Assembly: GCA_011389935.1 (NCBI GenBank)
Contig: JAABTJ010000004.1
Coordinates: 1-64,000 of the forward strand
DNA: 64,000 nt
Reading direction: 5' to 3'
DNA from: Desulfobacteraceae bacterium
Lineage (GTDB): Bacteria; Desulfobacterota; Desulfobacteria; Desulfobacterales; Desulfosalsimonadaceae
The translations under genes and the position numbers were made by a program. The stretch's first letter is position 1. Each line of letters starts with the position of its first letter. The notes under the pieces were generated by a model that did no database searches, was not told the origin of the DNA, and saw only the letters and a program-made list of their open reading frames with translations. Below are positions 38,309-46,542 of this stretch, piece by piece.

Positions 38309-39182
38309 CGGCTTGATTCTGTCCAGTTTTTTTGTCTCACCGGTTCCATCTTTTTTGCAAGCATTATCGGCTGATTCGGCGTGATTGTCAATCGTTTGAC
38401 AACATCGATTGACGGCAGACGGCTTGCCCGCCACCTCGAACCAATGGAAATTGATCATTTTATATGGTGGATGCAATGGGAAATAGTTTCAATGTTTTGC
38501 ATTTATCAACAGATATAATGATCCGGAGAATCCCGCAGGGGCACCCCTTGCGGGTCCATCTATAGTGGAAATATTTTTCGTGTCTATACAAGAATAGAAA
38601 AATTTGTATGGAAGCGGGATTCAATGCGTGAAATACCGGGTAGCGGCCAGAAAGTCTGCCGCAAAAGCGCGTAAAAAATTTTAGGCCAGACGAAAAATGA
38701 CGACTTCGTAAAAAAGCCAATATCTGCGTTACGCGCGATTTCCGAAGAAATTCACGTACGATAAGTACGCTCAATTCTTCGAAAATCGCGCAGGCCTTGA
38801 TCTTGGCCTTTTTACAAAGTCGTCTGGTCGCGACTTTTTACGAGACTATCAAAAATGAATCAAGATGGAAATGCCATTCCGGATGCTGAGAACACGCCCT
38901 GTGGATGGTATCGAAATGGACAATTTCATACAGGCAGGGGGGGGTATTGGTCGAAGCAACATTGGGAGGGCATGGCAGACAGCTCATGGCGAAGATGCGC
39001 CCGGCGTCCTGAACTGTTTGAGTCCCGCCAACGGCGGGGCGAGTTTTCAGGACGCGGCGCATCGAGTCATAGAGCTGTCGCTATGCCCTCACAGTTGCGG
39101 CGGCCAATACCCCCCCCTGCCTGTATGGAATTGAACCTTATCCATTTGCAGGGCATTGGAGAAGCGCAGACGTGTGAGAAAG
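38309..39182. other. Long intergenic region with hairpins, no gene supported
   Basis: Nearly 900 bases between apbE and the metK terminator. It holds a strong GC hairpin (38532-38554, CCCGCAGGGG and CCCCTTGCGGG arms) without a U-run, the second palindromic element (38699-38824), a fragment GCGACTTTTTACGAG (38829 on) resembling its end, and an A/T stretch around 38560-38610. Short frames at 38865-39134 have no recognisable similarity and poor codon character. Promoters of apbE must lie in its left part. Confidence 0.6.
38699..38824. repeat. Dispersed palindromic element, copy 2
   Basis: The arms GACGACTTCGTAAAAAAGCC (38699 on) and the complementary GGCCTTTTTACAAAGTCGTC (ending 38824) pair, as do ATATCTGCGTTACGCGCGAT and its partner. 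The centre has CGTACGATAAGTACG. The internal sequence ATATCTGCGTTACGCG is identical to copy 1, though the outermost arms differ. Confidence 0.88.
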
Positions 39183-39220
39183 AAAGAGCGGCCCCGATCG
39201 GATAACCGGGGCCGCTCTTT
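39183..39220 (-). terminator. Terminator after metK
   Basis: A perfect 14-bp stem (39183-39196 with 39207-39220, AAAGAGCGGCCCCG) with a 10-nt loop. The A-run on one side and T-run on the other let it work on either strand; the only gene ending near it is metK, 28 bases away. Confidence 0.92.
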
Positions 39221-39247
39221 TGCGTGCTTATTCAATGGGTATTTGTT

Positions 39248-40420
39248 TTAAAGTCCTGCTTTTTCGCGGATTTCGTCGGCCTTGTTGGTTTTTTCCCAGG
39301 GGAATCCCGGCTCGTTTCTGCCGAAATGGCCGTACGCCGCTGTGTTTTTGTAGATCGGCCGCCGGAGATTCAGGTATTCGATAAGGCCGGCGGGGCGAAG
39401 GTCAAAGACGTCGCGAACGATTTTGACCGCCTTGTCCTCATCGATTTTTCCGGTACCCTGGAAATTGACGTTCACAGATACTGGCTGGGCAATGCCGATA
39501 GCATAGGCCACCTGGACCTCGCATTTTTCTGCAAGGCCGGCAGCCACAAGGTTCTTGGCGATATGGCGCCCCATGTAGGAGGCGCTCCGGTCGACCTTGG
39601 AGGGGTCCTTTCCGGAAAAGCACCCGCCGCCGTGACGCCCCTGTCCGCCATAGGTGTCCACGATAATTTTGCGGCCGGTGAGCCCGCAGTCGCCCATGGG
39701 GCCGCCAACCACGAATTTTCCGGTGGGATTGATGAAGTACTTGGTCGTATCTGAAATCATCTCCTGCGGCAGCACTTTCTTGATGATTTCCTCGATTATG
39801 GCTTCTTTCAGGTCATCGTAGGAAATGTCCGGGATGTGCTGGGTCGAAACGACCACCGTATCGATCCGCTTGGGAACCCCGTTTTCGTATTCGATCGTGA
39901 CCTGTGATTTTCCGTCCGGCCGGAGGAAATTCAGTTCCTTGCTTTTTCGCGACTCTGCAAGCCGCTTGGTCAGCTTGTGGGCGTAAAGGATCGGCATGGG
40001 CATGAGCTCGGGCGTTTCATTGCACGCATATCCGAACATGAGTCCCTGGTCGCCCGCGCCTTGCTCCTTGTCTATCCCTGTCCCCTCGTCAACGCCCTGG
40101 GCGATATCCGGTGACTGCTTGTCCAGGCTGGTGAGAACCGAGCAGGTTTCGTAGTCGAATCCCATGTCCGAGGAGGTGTAGCCGATCTCTTTTATTGTCT
40201 GTCTTGCCACATCCGTGTAATCGACCGTGGCGGTCGTGGTGATTTCTCCCGCAATGAATGCAAGGCCGGTGTTCACGAGGGTTTCACAGGCCACACGGCA
40301 TCGGTTGTCCTGTGCCATGATGGCATCGAGAATGGCATCTGATATTTTGTCCGCTACCTTGTCCGGATGACCTTCGGTCACGGATTCGGATGTAAAAAGA
40401 AAATTTTGTAGTGATGACAT
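39248..40420 (-). CDS. metK: S-adenosylmethionine synthetase
   Basis: The 390-aa protein starts [25 protein letters not shown] and has the hexapeptide-type [12 protein letters not shown] and [17 protein letters not shown]. It makes SAM from methionine and ATP. The ATG at 40420 has AAAGGAG 9 bases upstream; longer in-frame starts run toward panC and are not family-like. SAM is the methyl donor for the betaine-forming enzyme in the cluster at 43 kb, so the proximity may be functional. No SAM riboswitch is visible in the 88 bases upstream. Confidence 0.97.
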   Translation of the reverse strand: MSSLQNFLFTSESVTEGHPDKVADKISDAILDAIMAQDNRCRVACETLVNTGLAFIAGEITTTATVDYTDVARQTIKEIGYTSSDMGFDYETCSVLTSLDKQSPDIAQGVDEGTGIDKEQGAGDQGLMFGYACNETPELMPMPILYAHKLTKRLAESRKSKELNFLRPDGKSQVTIEYENGVPKRIDTVVVSTQHIPDISYDDLKEAIIEEIIKKVLPQEMISDTTKYFINPTGKFVVGGPMGDCGLTGRKIIVDTYGGQGRHGGGCFSGKDPSKVDRSASYMGRHIAKNLVAAGLAEKCEVQVAYAIGIAQPVSVNVNFQGTGKIDEDKAVKIVRDVFDLRPAGLIEYLNLRRPIYKNTAAYGHFGRNEPGFPWEKTNKADEIREKAGL

Positions 40421-40508
40421 GACTGACTCCTTTATTGGTGTTATTGTTTCAGGATTTTTTACAACCCTTTGCGAAAGCCGCATCCGTTGTTGCTGGAATC
40501 TTGTTTTG

Positions 40509-41345
40509 CTATCCTGGTTCAGAACCGGGGGGAAACAGCATGCGGTTGTCGATGAGCCGGGTGCTCCCAACCTTTACGGCGAGGGCCATCACGGCCGGCT
40601 GGCCAATGACGCGAACATCGTCCAGCGTGTCAGGATGACATATGGCAATATAGTCGATTGCCGTGTCGGCCTCTGCGTTTATCTCGGCTTCGCTCATTTT
40701 TATGATTTTTTGGGGGTCGGTTTCTCCTTCCGCCACCATGCGCCGCGCTTCAGTGAGGCAGCGATACAGTACCAGCGCTGACTTTCTATGACTTTCCGAT
40801 AAAAATTTGTTCCGGGAGCTCATGGCGAGTCCGTCGGATTCCCGGATGGTGGGGGCGCCGATGATTTCGGTGTCGAAATTCAAATCGGCCGTCATTTTTC
40901 GGATAACCGCCAGCTGCTGGAAGTCTTTTTCGCCGAAAACCGCAAAATGGGGCTTGACGATATGAAAAAGCTTGGTGACGATTGTCAGGACCCCCCTGAA
41001 GTGGCCGGGGCGGGAAAGCCCGCAAAGATGATCCGGCAGCGCTTCCTGGGTTACGAAAGTCTCGAATCCTGCCGGGTACAGGTCCTTTTCGTGCGGGGTA
41101 AAAAGAATGTCCACCCCTGCTTCTGCGGCAAGGGCCGCATCCCTTTCAGGATCTCTGGGGTATTTGGACAAATCCTCGTTCGGCCCGAACTGGGTCGGAT
41201 TTACGAATATGCTGGCGACCAGGTGGTCGGCAAGGTTGCTGGCGTGAACCATCAGGGACAGGTGGCCTTTGTGCAGGTATCCCATGGTCGGCACAAAGGC
41301 GATGGTTTGCCCGGATTTCCGGATGCGCTCCGCCCGGTGCTGCAT
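40509..41345 (-). CDS. panC: Pantothenate synthetase (pantoate-beta-alanine ligase)
   Basis: The protein has the HxGH motif in [47 protein letters not shown] and the KMSKS-like MSSRNKFL. It joins pantoate and beta-alanine in coenzyme A synthesis. The first in-frame ATG (41345) lies inside the normal N-terminus. The frame continues nine codons upstream as ATC-KTVSSIDD, exactly the usual PanC opening, with AGGAG (41383-41379) six bases before the ATC at 41372; so an AUC start is possible (see findings). It is followed by metK. Confidence 0.95.
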   Translation of the reverse strand: MQHRAERIRKSGQTIAFVPTMGYLHKGHLSLMVHASNLADHLVASIFVNPTQFGPNEDLSKYPRDPERDAALAAEAGVDILFTPHEKDLYPAGFETFVTQEALPDHLCGLSRPGHFRGVLTIVTKLFHIVKPHFAVFGEKDFQQLAVIRKMTADLNFDTEIIGAPTIRESDGLAMSSRNKFLSESHRKSALVLYRCLTEARRMVAEGETDPQKIIKMSEAEINAEADTAIDYIAICHPDTLDDVRVIGQPAVMALAVKVGSTRLIDNRMLFPPGSEPG

Positions 41346-41412
41346 ATCATCTATGGAAGATACCGTTTTGATCTTTCTCTCCTGTTTTTGTCCGTTGTGT
41401 CGCCCTTGCTCC

Positions 41413-42744
41413 TTAGCGCGTCAGCCGGTTCATGACCTGACCGGTGACCACCTTCGGGTAGTAAAAGGTTGTTTTGCGGGGCATGGTATAGCCTGCCTCG
41501 GCAATACGGCGGACCTGATCGTTGCTGGGGGGATTCAGTATAAAAGCGATATCGTTTTCCCCCTGTTCTACAGATGCTATTGCTTCGTCAAACCGGCTTG
41601 TGTAATGGATAAGCGACTCGTCATCAAGGCATTTCTGGCTGAGCCCCATGAGCTTCATCAGGACGAGGCGCGTCAAAACGGTTACGTCCAGCCCCATGAG
41701 GGGGGCGGGGATGTCATCGGCGAAAAGCGCCTCCATGACGCCGCTTTTGAGTCTTAACAAATAGTAAGCGGGTTCATTTTTGATGGCAAGCCCGATAACA
41801 TGGTTTTTACGATGCGCCTCCATTTTTTTCCCAAGTTCGTCTGCGGTTGCCTTTTTATCGGAACCACCGGTAAACGGTATGGTGTCAATGTCGAAATATT
41901 GTTTTGCGTCCGTAAGCAGCCTTTTCCTGTCCGATTCCGGGATGCCGGAAAGGAGACGATGCGTGGGGAGGATAATCAGCCCGGGGTCTTCCACGGCACA
42001 CAAATACATCATGATAAAATTGGCCGGATGGTTGTCATCAAAATCTTTGACGTTATCTTTTACATATTGCCTGTAGTTTAATGCGGTCTCATACCGGTGA
42101 TGCCCGTCCGCAATAAAGAGGCGCCGATTTTCAAATGCATTTTTGACCGTTTCATGGATCTCGGGGTCGGTAATTTTCCATACCTTGTGCGCATGCCCGG
42201 CATCATCCGTAAATTCCTGTATGGGTGCTATATTTTTGGTTGCGGATGTGAGAATGCCGGATATGGTGCCGTGGTCCGCGTAAATGGAAAAAATATGGCT
42301 GAAGTTGGCATTGCATGCCTTCATCAGCGCCAAGCGCTCTGACTTGACCTTGGAGAAGGTTTCTTCGTGGGGGAGAATGACCCCGGCGGAAAATGGCTCC
42401 AAGCGGACCGTGGCGATCAGGCCTGTTCGCGTAACCGCCTTTCCGTCAGTTTCAAACCGCACGGTGGTGGCATAAAAGGAGGGTTCTTCCTCCTGAAGGA
42501 GAATCTTTTCGTCCAGCCATTTTTTAAAATGTCCGGCGGCACGCGTATGCGGGTTGTCCTCCGGCGTATCCGCATCGGTGGGCATGTTTTTGTCCAGCCG
42601 GATGACATTGTTGGGGTGCTGTTCATAATAGGCTTTCTGCGTGTCCTCCGGGATCACGTCATACGGCGGCGTGACCACTTTCGACAGGTCACTGACTTTT
42701 TCCGGGTTGAACCGGATGCCATGGAAAGGTGAAATATCGACCAT
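41413..42744 (-). CDS. DUF1015 family protein
   Basis: The 443-aa protein starts MVDISPFHGIRFNPEKVSDLSKVV followed by TPPYDVIPEDTQKAYYEQHP, the DUF1015 signature; IADGHHRYETALNYR and MMYLCAVEDPGLIILPTHR are other conserved blocks. The biochemical role is not something I can assign from sequence. DUF1015 genes often occur with amino-acid or serine-metabolism genes, and serA lies 12 kb away. ATG 42744 has GAGGG upstream. It leads a minus-strand unit with panC and metK and is driven by a good divergent promoter (42879-42906). Confidence 0.9.
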   Translation of the reverse strand: MVDISPFHGIRFNPEKVSDLSKVVTPPYDVIPEDTQKAYYEQHPNNVIRLDKNMPTDADTPEDNPHTRAAGHFKKWLDEKILLQEEEPSFYATTVRFETDGKAVTRTGLIATVRLEPFSAGVILPHEETFSKVKSERLALMKACNANFSHIFSIYADHGTISGILTSATKNIAPIQEFTDDAGHAHKVWKITDPEIHETVKNAFENRRLFIADGHHRYETALNYRQYVKDNVKDFDDNHPANFIMMYLCAVEDPGLIILPTHRLLSGIPESDRKRLLTDAKQYFDIDTIPFTGGSDKKATADELGKKMEAHRKNHVIGLAIKNEPAYYLLRLKSGVMEALFADDIPAPLMGLDVTVLTRLVLMKLMGLSQKCLDDESLIHYTSRFDEAIASVEQGENDIAFILNPPSNDQVRRIAEAGYTMPRKTTFYYPKVVTGQVMNRLTR

Positions 42745-42878
42745 TTTGTTCCCTCGTTTTTCTTGTTGTTTGGCGTACAATAACTACGTTAGTAGAAAAG
42801 TAGAATGTTAACAAATAAGTAGGCTACTATCAATCGGCAAATGAAAATTCCATTTTATACACGATAATTAAGCATCTA

Positions 42879-42906
42879 AATATAACATAAAATAATTTTA
42901 TGTCAA
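42879..42906 (-). promoter_or_regulatory. Sigma-70-type promoter for the DUF1015-panC-metK unit
   Basis: On the minus strand TTGACA (42906-42901) and TATATT (42884-42879) are separated by 16 bases. It lies about 130 bases upstream of the DUF1015 start in an AT-rich region. Confidence 0.65.
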
Positions 42907-42968
42907 TAATTTTTTGCTTATATAAAGGAATAGGATTTTTCGAGAAGCACTGTTTTATAAAAAATATC

Positions 42969-42997
42969 TTGACATGGTTTTAGGTTTATATTATGAT
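42969..42997 (+). promoter_or_regulatory. Near-consensus sigma-70 promoter of the methyl cluster
   Basis: TTGACA (42969-42974), a 17-base spacer and TATGAT (42992-42997). It drives transcription toward the SDMT-like gene and leaves a leader of about 170 bases. The two divergent promoters are 62 bases apart at their -35 boxes, room for a shared operator. Confidence 0.75.
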
Positions 42998-43038
42998 TTC
43001 AGGTTATTATGGAAAACATCATTTAATTTATCGAAAAT

Positions 43039-43070
43039 ACTGTCGTTTTACTGCATTTATCCCCGACAGT
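43039..43070 (+). promoter_or_regulatory. Stem-loop in the leader of the methyl cluster
   Basis: The perfect 7-bp arms ACTGTCG (43039-43045) and CGACAGT (43064-43070) enclose an 18-base loop, about 45 bases after the predicted transcription start. A run of T residues follows 17 bases later. It might be an attenuator or a regulator site; no known riboswitch motif is seen. AAAGGAGG precedes the ATG. Confidence 0.4.
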
Positions 43071-43173
43071 AAGGGTAGTTGAATATTTTTTCCGTATTGG
43101 CCGGTTTTTTGATAAATAAATACTTGTTTTAATTGGATGAAATCTCTTTAAAACAAAAGGAGGATGAATAACG

Positions 43174-44007
43174 ATGAATGATGAATTTTCAGAAGCCGTT
43201 AGGGTAACCAAGAATTATTACGACAGCGACGATGCCCACAATTTCTATTATACGATATGGGGCGGGGAAGACCTGCATCTTGGTATTTATGAGTCTGAAA
43301 AAGATTCCATTTTTGAGGCGAGTCGACGGACCATTCGCCGGATGGCGGAAAAGTCAGCCTTCGTAGGGGAAAAAGCACGCGTGATCGACCTGGGGGGGGG
43401 CTTTTCCGGATCTGCCCGGTATCTGGCCAAAAATTACGGCTGGGAAGTCGTTGTGCTGAATCTGAGTGAAGCGGAAAATCAGCGCGGGCGAAAAATGAAC
43501 AAGGAGCAGGGATTGGATCATCTCATCGAGGTAAAGGATGGCAGCTTCAACAACATCCCCTATCCGGATGAATCCTTCGACATCGTATGGTCCCAGGATG
43601 CGATCCTTCACAGCGACAACCGGAGCAAGGTGATCGATGAGGCATACCGGGTGCTCAAGCCCGGCGGTGAAATGATTTTCACGGATCCGATGCAGTCGGA
43701 CAGCTGCCCCGAGGGCGTGCTGCAGCCCATTTATGACCGCATTCACCTGCTTTCCCTGGGCTCTCCCGGGTTTTACAGGGATTATGCGAAGCGGATCGGA
43801 TTTCAGGATATGGGTTTCGAGCCGCTGGACGATTATCTGACGCTGCATTACGCCCGGGTTCTCGATGAAATGGAAAACCGGGAGGATGAGCTGGAAAAAG
43901 TGGTCAGCAAAAATTATATCGAAAACATGAAAACCGGTCTCAGGCACTGGATAGACGGCGGCAAAAAGGGATATCTCGCCTGGGGCATATTTCATTTCAA
44001 GAAGTAA
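43174..44007 (+). CDS. Sarcosine/dimethylglycine N-methyltransferase-like (betaine-forming)
   Basis: A 277-aa class I SAM methyltransferase. Motif I is VIDLGGGFSGSARYLAK (Asp72), followed by LNLSEAENQRGRKMNKEQGL, DIVWSQDAILH and VLKPGGEMIFTDPMQ. The MNKEQGLDHLIEV block, CPEGVLQPIYDRIHL and the ending HWIDGGKKGYLAWGIFHF are, as I recall the family, hallmarks of sarcosine-dimethylglycine methyltransferases (Halorhodospira, Galdieria), which make glycine betaine from sarcosine or dimethylglycine with SAM. No glycine-sarcosine methyltransferase is nearby, so the first methylation may not occur here. It is the first gene after the promoter; a large inverted repeat separates it from the corrinoid gene. 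Confidence 0.85.
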   Translation: MNDEFSEAVRVTKNYYDSDDAHNFYYTIWGGEDLHLGIYESEKDSIFEASRRTIRRMAEKSAFVGEKARVIDLGGGFSGSARYLAKNYGWEVVVLNLSEAENQRGRKMNKEQGLDHLIEVKDGSFNNIPYPDESFDIVWSQDAILHSDNRSKVIDEAYRVLKPGGEMIFTDPMQSDSCPEGVLQPIYDRIHLLSLGSPGFYRDYAKRIGFQDMGFEPLDDYLTLHYARVLDEMENREDELEKVVSKNYIENMKTGLRHWIDGGKKGYLAWGIFHFKK

Positions 44008-44014
44008 AATAAGA

Positions 44015-44089
44015 TTCACCCGGCATTATTTCCCGGACGCATTTTGAAAGCGGTTTTACGGGGGCGGAATCGGCGGGCCGCCGGGTGAA
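44015..44089 (+). promoter_or_regulatory. Long inverted repeat between SDMT-like and corrinoid genes
   Basis: The perfect 10-bp arms TTCACCCGGC (44015-44024) and GCCGGGTGAA (44080-44089) enclose a 55-base loop with minor inner pairings. There is no U-run after it, so it is not a simple terminator. It begins 7 bases after the stop codon. It may adjust the ratio of upstream to downstream products or be a processing site. Confidence 0.55.
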
Positions 44090-44166
44090 GGAAAAGGGGG
44101 CGCTCCCCGGGGAAACAAAAACCAATCCATTCAAATAAACCAAATAAAACGATCAAAGGAGGCAAC

Positions 44167-44805
44167 ATGGCTGTAGATCTCGGACAAATGGCAGAACTTC
44201 TCATAGCAGGCAAGGTGGATGACGTTGAAAAAATGACGGAACAGGCGATTGACGATGGCATGGATCCGTCGGATATTCTGCAGAAAGGCCTTATTGCGGG
44301 CATGGATGTGGTCGGTCAGCGGTTCAAGGCTTGCGACATGTTTATTCCGGAGGTGCTTCGTTCGGCAAAGGCAATGGGTGCGGGCATGAAACAGCTCCGT
44401 CCGAAACTCGTGGCGTCCGGCGCCAAGATGGCCGGCACCATGGTGATCGGGACCGTTAAGGGAGACCTGCATGACATCGGGAAGAATCTCGTCGGCATGA
44501 TGTTTGAAGGCGCCGGTTTTCAGGTTGTCAATCTCGGGATCGATCTGGACACGCAGGTGTTTGTCGATGCGGTAAAGGAGCACAAGCCCGAACTGCTCGG
44601 CATGTCCGCTCTTTTGACCACCACCATGCCGAAAATGGGTGAGGTGATCAATGCATTGAAAGAGGCGGGGGTCCGCGACCAGGTCAAGGTGATGGTCGGC
44701 GGTGCGCCGGTTACCGAGGAATTTGCCAAGGAAATCGGGGCGGATATATACGGCGCCAATGCGGCCAGTTCGGTTGACAAGGCAAAGGAAGTACTGGAGG
44801 CATAA
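44167..44805 (+). CDS. Corrinoid methyl-carrier protein (MtbC/MttC/MtgC family)
   Basis: The 212-aa protein has the helical cap of methionine-synthase-type B12 proteins (1-85) and a Rossmann B12 domain (about 90-212) with GTVKGDLHDIGKNLVGMM. Asp100, His102 and Gly105 form the DxHxxG motif that supplies the lower axial His to cobalt. Further B12-loop motifs are SALLTTTMPKM and VMVGGAPV. It accepts methyl groups from the adjacent MttB homologues and passes them to the MtrH-like enzyme. AAAGGAGG lies 6 bases before the ATG. Confidence 0.95.
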   Translation: MAVDLGQMAELLIAGKVDDVEKMTEQAIDDGMDPSDILQKGLIAGMDVVGQRFKACDMFIPEVLRSAKAMGAGMKQLRPKLVASGAKMAGTMVIGTVKGDLHDIGKNLVGMMFEGAGFQVVNLGIDLDTQVFVDAVKEHKPELLGMSALLTTTMPKMGEVINALKEAGVRDQVKVMVGGAPVTEEFAKEIGADIYGANAASSVDKAKEVLEA

Positions 44806-44822
44806 TTATTTGAAAAATCCTT

Positions 44823-44973
44823 TCCGGCATTTGCCGAAACGGCGATATGCCGGAGGGATGTGCCGGATACGGCTTTGTTTATTCCGCACATTCAACGCAA
44901 CCGAGAAAATCAGCCCGGCCCGATATATGAGATATTCTTTATATCTTTACTTCTTTATACATCACTGCCGGGC
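44823..44973 (+). promoter_or_regulatory. Structured leader upstream of mttB-like gene 1
   Basis: Three perfect inverted repeats in 150 bases. TCCGGCAT/ATGCCGGA (44823-44830, 44847-44854) has a nested GCCG-AAA-CGGC hairpin. GCCCGGC (44913-44919) pairs with GCCGGGC (44967-44973). Inside the latter loop AGATAT-TCTTT-ATATCT (44930-44946) pairs. The last arm ends just before the ribosome site CAGGAG, so folding could affect translation. No known riboswitch consensus is recognised. Confidence 0.5.
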
Positions 44974-44988
44974 CACAGGAGAGAAACT

Positions 44989-46470
44989 ATGAAATCTGTA
45001 ATGCCAGATATGCAACCCATGAACCAGACCGTGCAGGAAACGCCGGTTTTTCAGGTTCTGACCGAAGACCAGATCGAGCAGATCTATTTTTCTGCACTCG
45101 AGGTGCTCGAACGCGTGGGTTCCCGGGTTCATCATGATGAAGCCCTGGAGCTCTTTCGCAGCAGTGGAGATGCCGTTGTGGGCGATGATAAGCGGGTTCG
45201 TGTGACTACATCGCTCGTAGAGCGCGCCCTGAAAAGCTACCCCAGGAAAATTACGCTCAAGGGAAGGAACGGCGTCCGTTCCGTGGCGCTGCAGAAGGAC
45301 CATGTATATTTCGGTACCGGATCCGACCTGCCGTTTACCTATGACAGGAAGACCGGCGAAAGACGGCGCACCCAATACAAAGACATCGTGGATGCGGCCC
45401 GCATCGTGGATTATCTGCCGAATTTTGATTTTTTCATGTCCCATGGCATCGTCGGCGACGCGCCCAATCCGCTGACCTATGACCGTCACCAGTTCATGGC
45501 CATGCTTGAAGGCTGTACCAAGCCTTACGTGGTCACCAGCGTGGACGGCGAAGGTCTTGAGGACCTATGGAAAATGGCCTGCCTGTTCCAGGGGGGGGAG
45601 AACGAGTTCCGTCTCAATCCCATGTTCGTGGCCTATATCGAGCCGATTTCCCCCTTGACCAACGACCGGACCGCGGTGGAAAAGCTGCTTTTCGCCGCCG
45701 AAAAGGGGATTCCGGCCATGTATACGCCGTGCCCGAGCTCCGGTGCGACGGCGCCGGCCACGATCGCCGGGATGCTGGTCCAGTCTCTGGCCGAGACCCT
45801 TCTGGCGATAGCGCTGTGTTACCTGAAACGGCCGGGCATGCCGCTGATCATGGGCGGTGTCACCACCGTAATGGACATGCGGACGACCACGTATTCCTAC
45901 GGCGCCCCTGAAATGGCCCTGGCGTCGGCCGCCAACACCGACATTTCCAAGTGGCTCAACCTGATTATGTTTTCCACCGGCGGATGCTCGGATGCCAAGG
46001 TGCTTGACGAGCAGGCGGCCATCGAGTCAACGCTCAGCAATCTTACGGCGTTTCTGTCCGGGGCGAACCTGGTGCACGACGTGGGCTACATCGATTCGGG
46101 CGTGAATGCCTCCCTGGAAAGCCTTGTCATGAATAACGAAATTATCGGGATGGTTCGCCAGGTCGGCAAGGGGATCAAGACCGATGAAGCCCACCTGGCC
46201 TTGAAGGTCATCGATGAAGTGGGCCCCGGCGGGGAATTCGTGACCCATGACCATACGTATGAACACTGGAAAGAGTGGTTTCTGCCGAAGCTCATGGACC
46301 GTTCCGACTGGGAAACCTGGAATGCGGAAGGCGCAAAGACCATGCTCGACCGGGTCAACGACGAAACCCAGCGGATACTCGATGAGCATGAACCCCAACC
46401 CATTGACGATAATACCCGGAAAGAACTCAAAAAGATTATCGACGATGCGGACAAGCGTCATTCCAAATAA
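44989..46470 (+). CDS. MttB-superfamily methyltransferase 1 (non-pyrrolysine)
   Basis: The 493-aa protein starts MKSVMPDMQPMNQTVQETP. It belongs to the trimethylamine methyltransferase (MttB) superfamily: ALEVLERVGSRVHHDEALELF, FGTGSDLPFTYDRKTGERRR, EPISPLTNDRTAVEKL, TPCPSSGATAPATIAGMLVQS and the C-terminal VGPGGEFVTHDHTYEHWKEW. No in-frame TAG interrupts it, so it lacks the pyrrolysine of MttB and fits the MtgB-like branch that demethylates quaternary amines (glycine betaine, proline betaine, carnitine). Its substrate cannot be read from sequence. It should methylate the Co(I) carrier encoded just upstream. Confidence 0.92.
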   Translation: MKSVMPDMQPMNQTVQETPVFQVLTEDQIEQIYFSALEVLERVGSRVHHDEALELFRSSGDAVVGDDKRVRVTTSLVERALKSYPRKITLKGRNGVRSVALQKDHVYFGTGSDLPFTYDRKTGERRRTQYKDIVDAARIVDYLPNFDFFMSHGIVGDAPNPLTYDRHQFMAMLEGCTKPYVVTSVDGEGLEDLWKMACLFQGGENEFRLNPMFVAYIEPISPLTNDRTAVEKLLFAAEKGIPAMYTPCPSSGATAPATIAGMLVQSLAETLLAIALCYLKRPGMPLIMGGVTTVMDMRTTTYSYGAPEMALASAANTDISKWLNLIMFSTGGCSDAKVLDEQAAIESTLSNLTAFLSGANLVHDVGYIDSGVNASLESLVMNNEIIGMVRQVGKGIKTDEAHLALKVIDEVGPGGEFVTHDHTYEHWKEWFLPKLMDRSDWETWNAEGAKTMLDRVNDETQRILDEHEPQPIDDNTRKELKKIIDDADKRHSK

Positions 46471-46475
46471 CTGAG

Positions 46476-46514
46476 ACATCCCCACCTCCCGTCGACCAGA
46501 GGCTGGCGGGATGT
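46476..46514 (+). promoter_or_regulatory. Stem-loop between the two mttB-like genes
   Basis: Perfect 7-bp arms ACATCCC (46476-46482) and GGGATGT (46508-46514), with a possible inner CCTC/GAGG pairing. No T-run follows, so the transcript probably continues. An AGGAG site follows at about 46531. Confidence 0.45.
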
Positions 46515-46542
46515 TCGGATAGTTGACACAAGGAGATGCAAC

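Noticed and set aside
38855-39205. Short frames between apbE and metK
   Set aside because: Low-complexity translations with no motif or ribosome site; two overlapping frames are equally open.
42907-44166. Cobalamin or SAM riboswitch in leader regions of the methyl cluster
   Set aside because: I looked for B12-box and SAM-box-like motifs and saw none; the hairpins present do not match a class I know.
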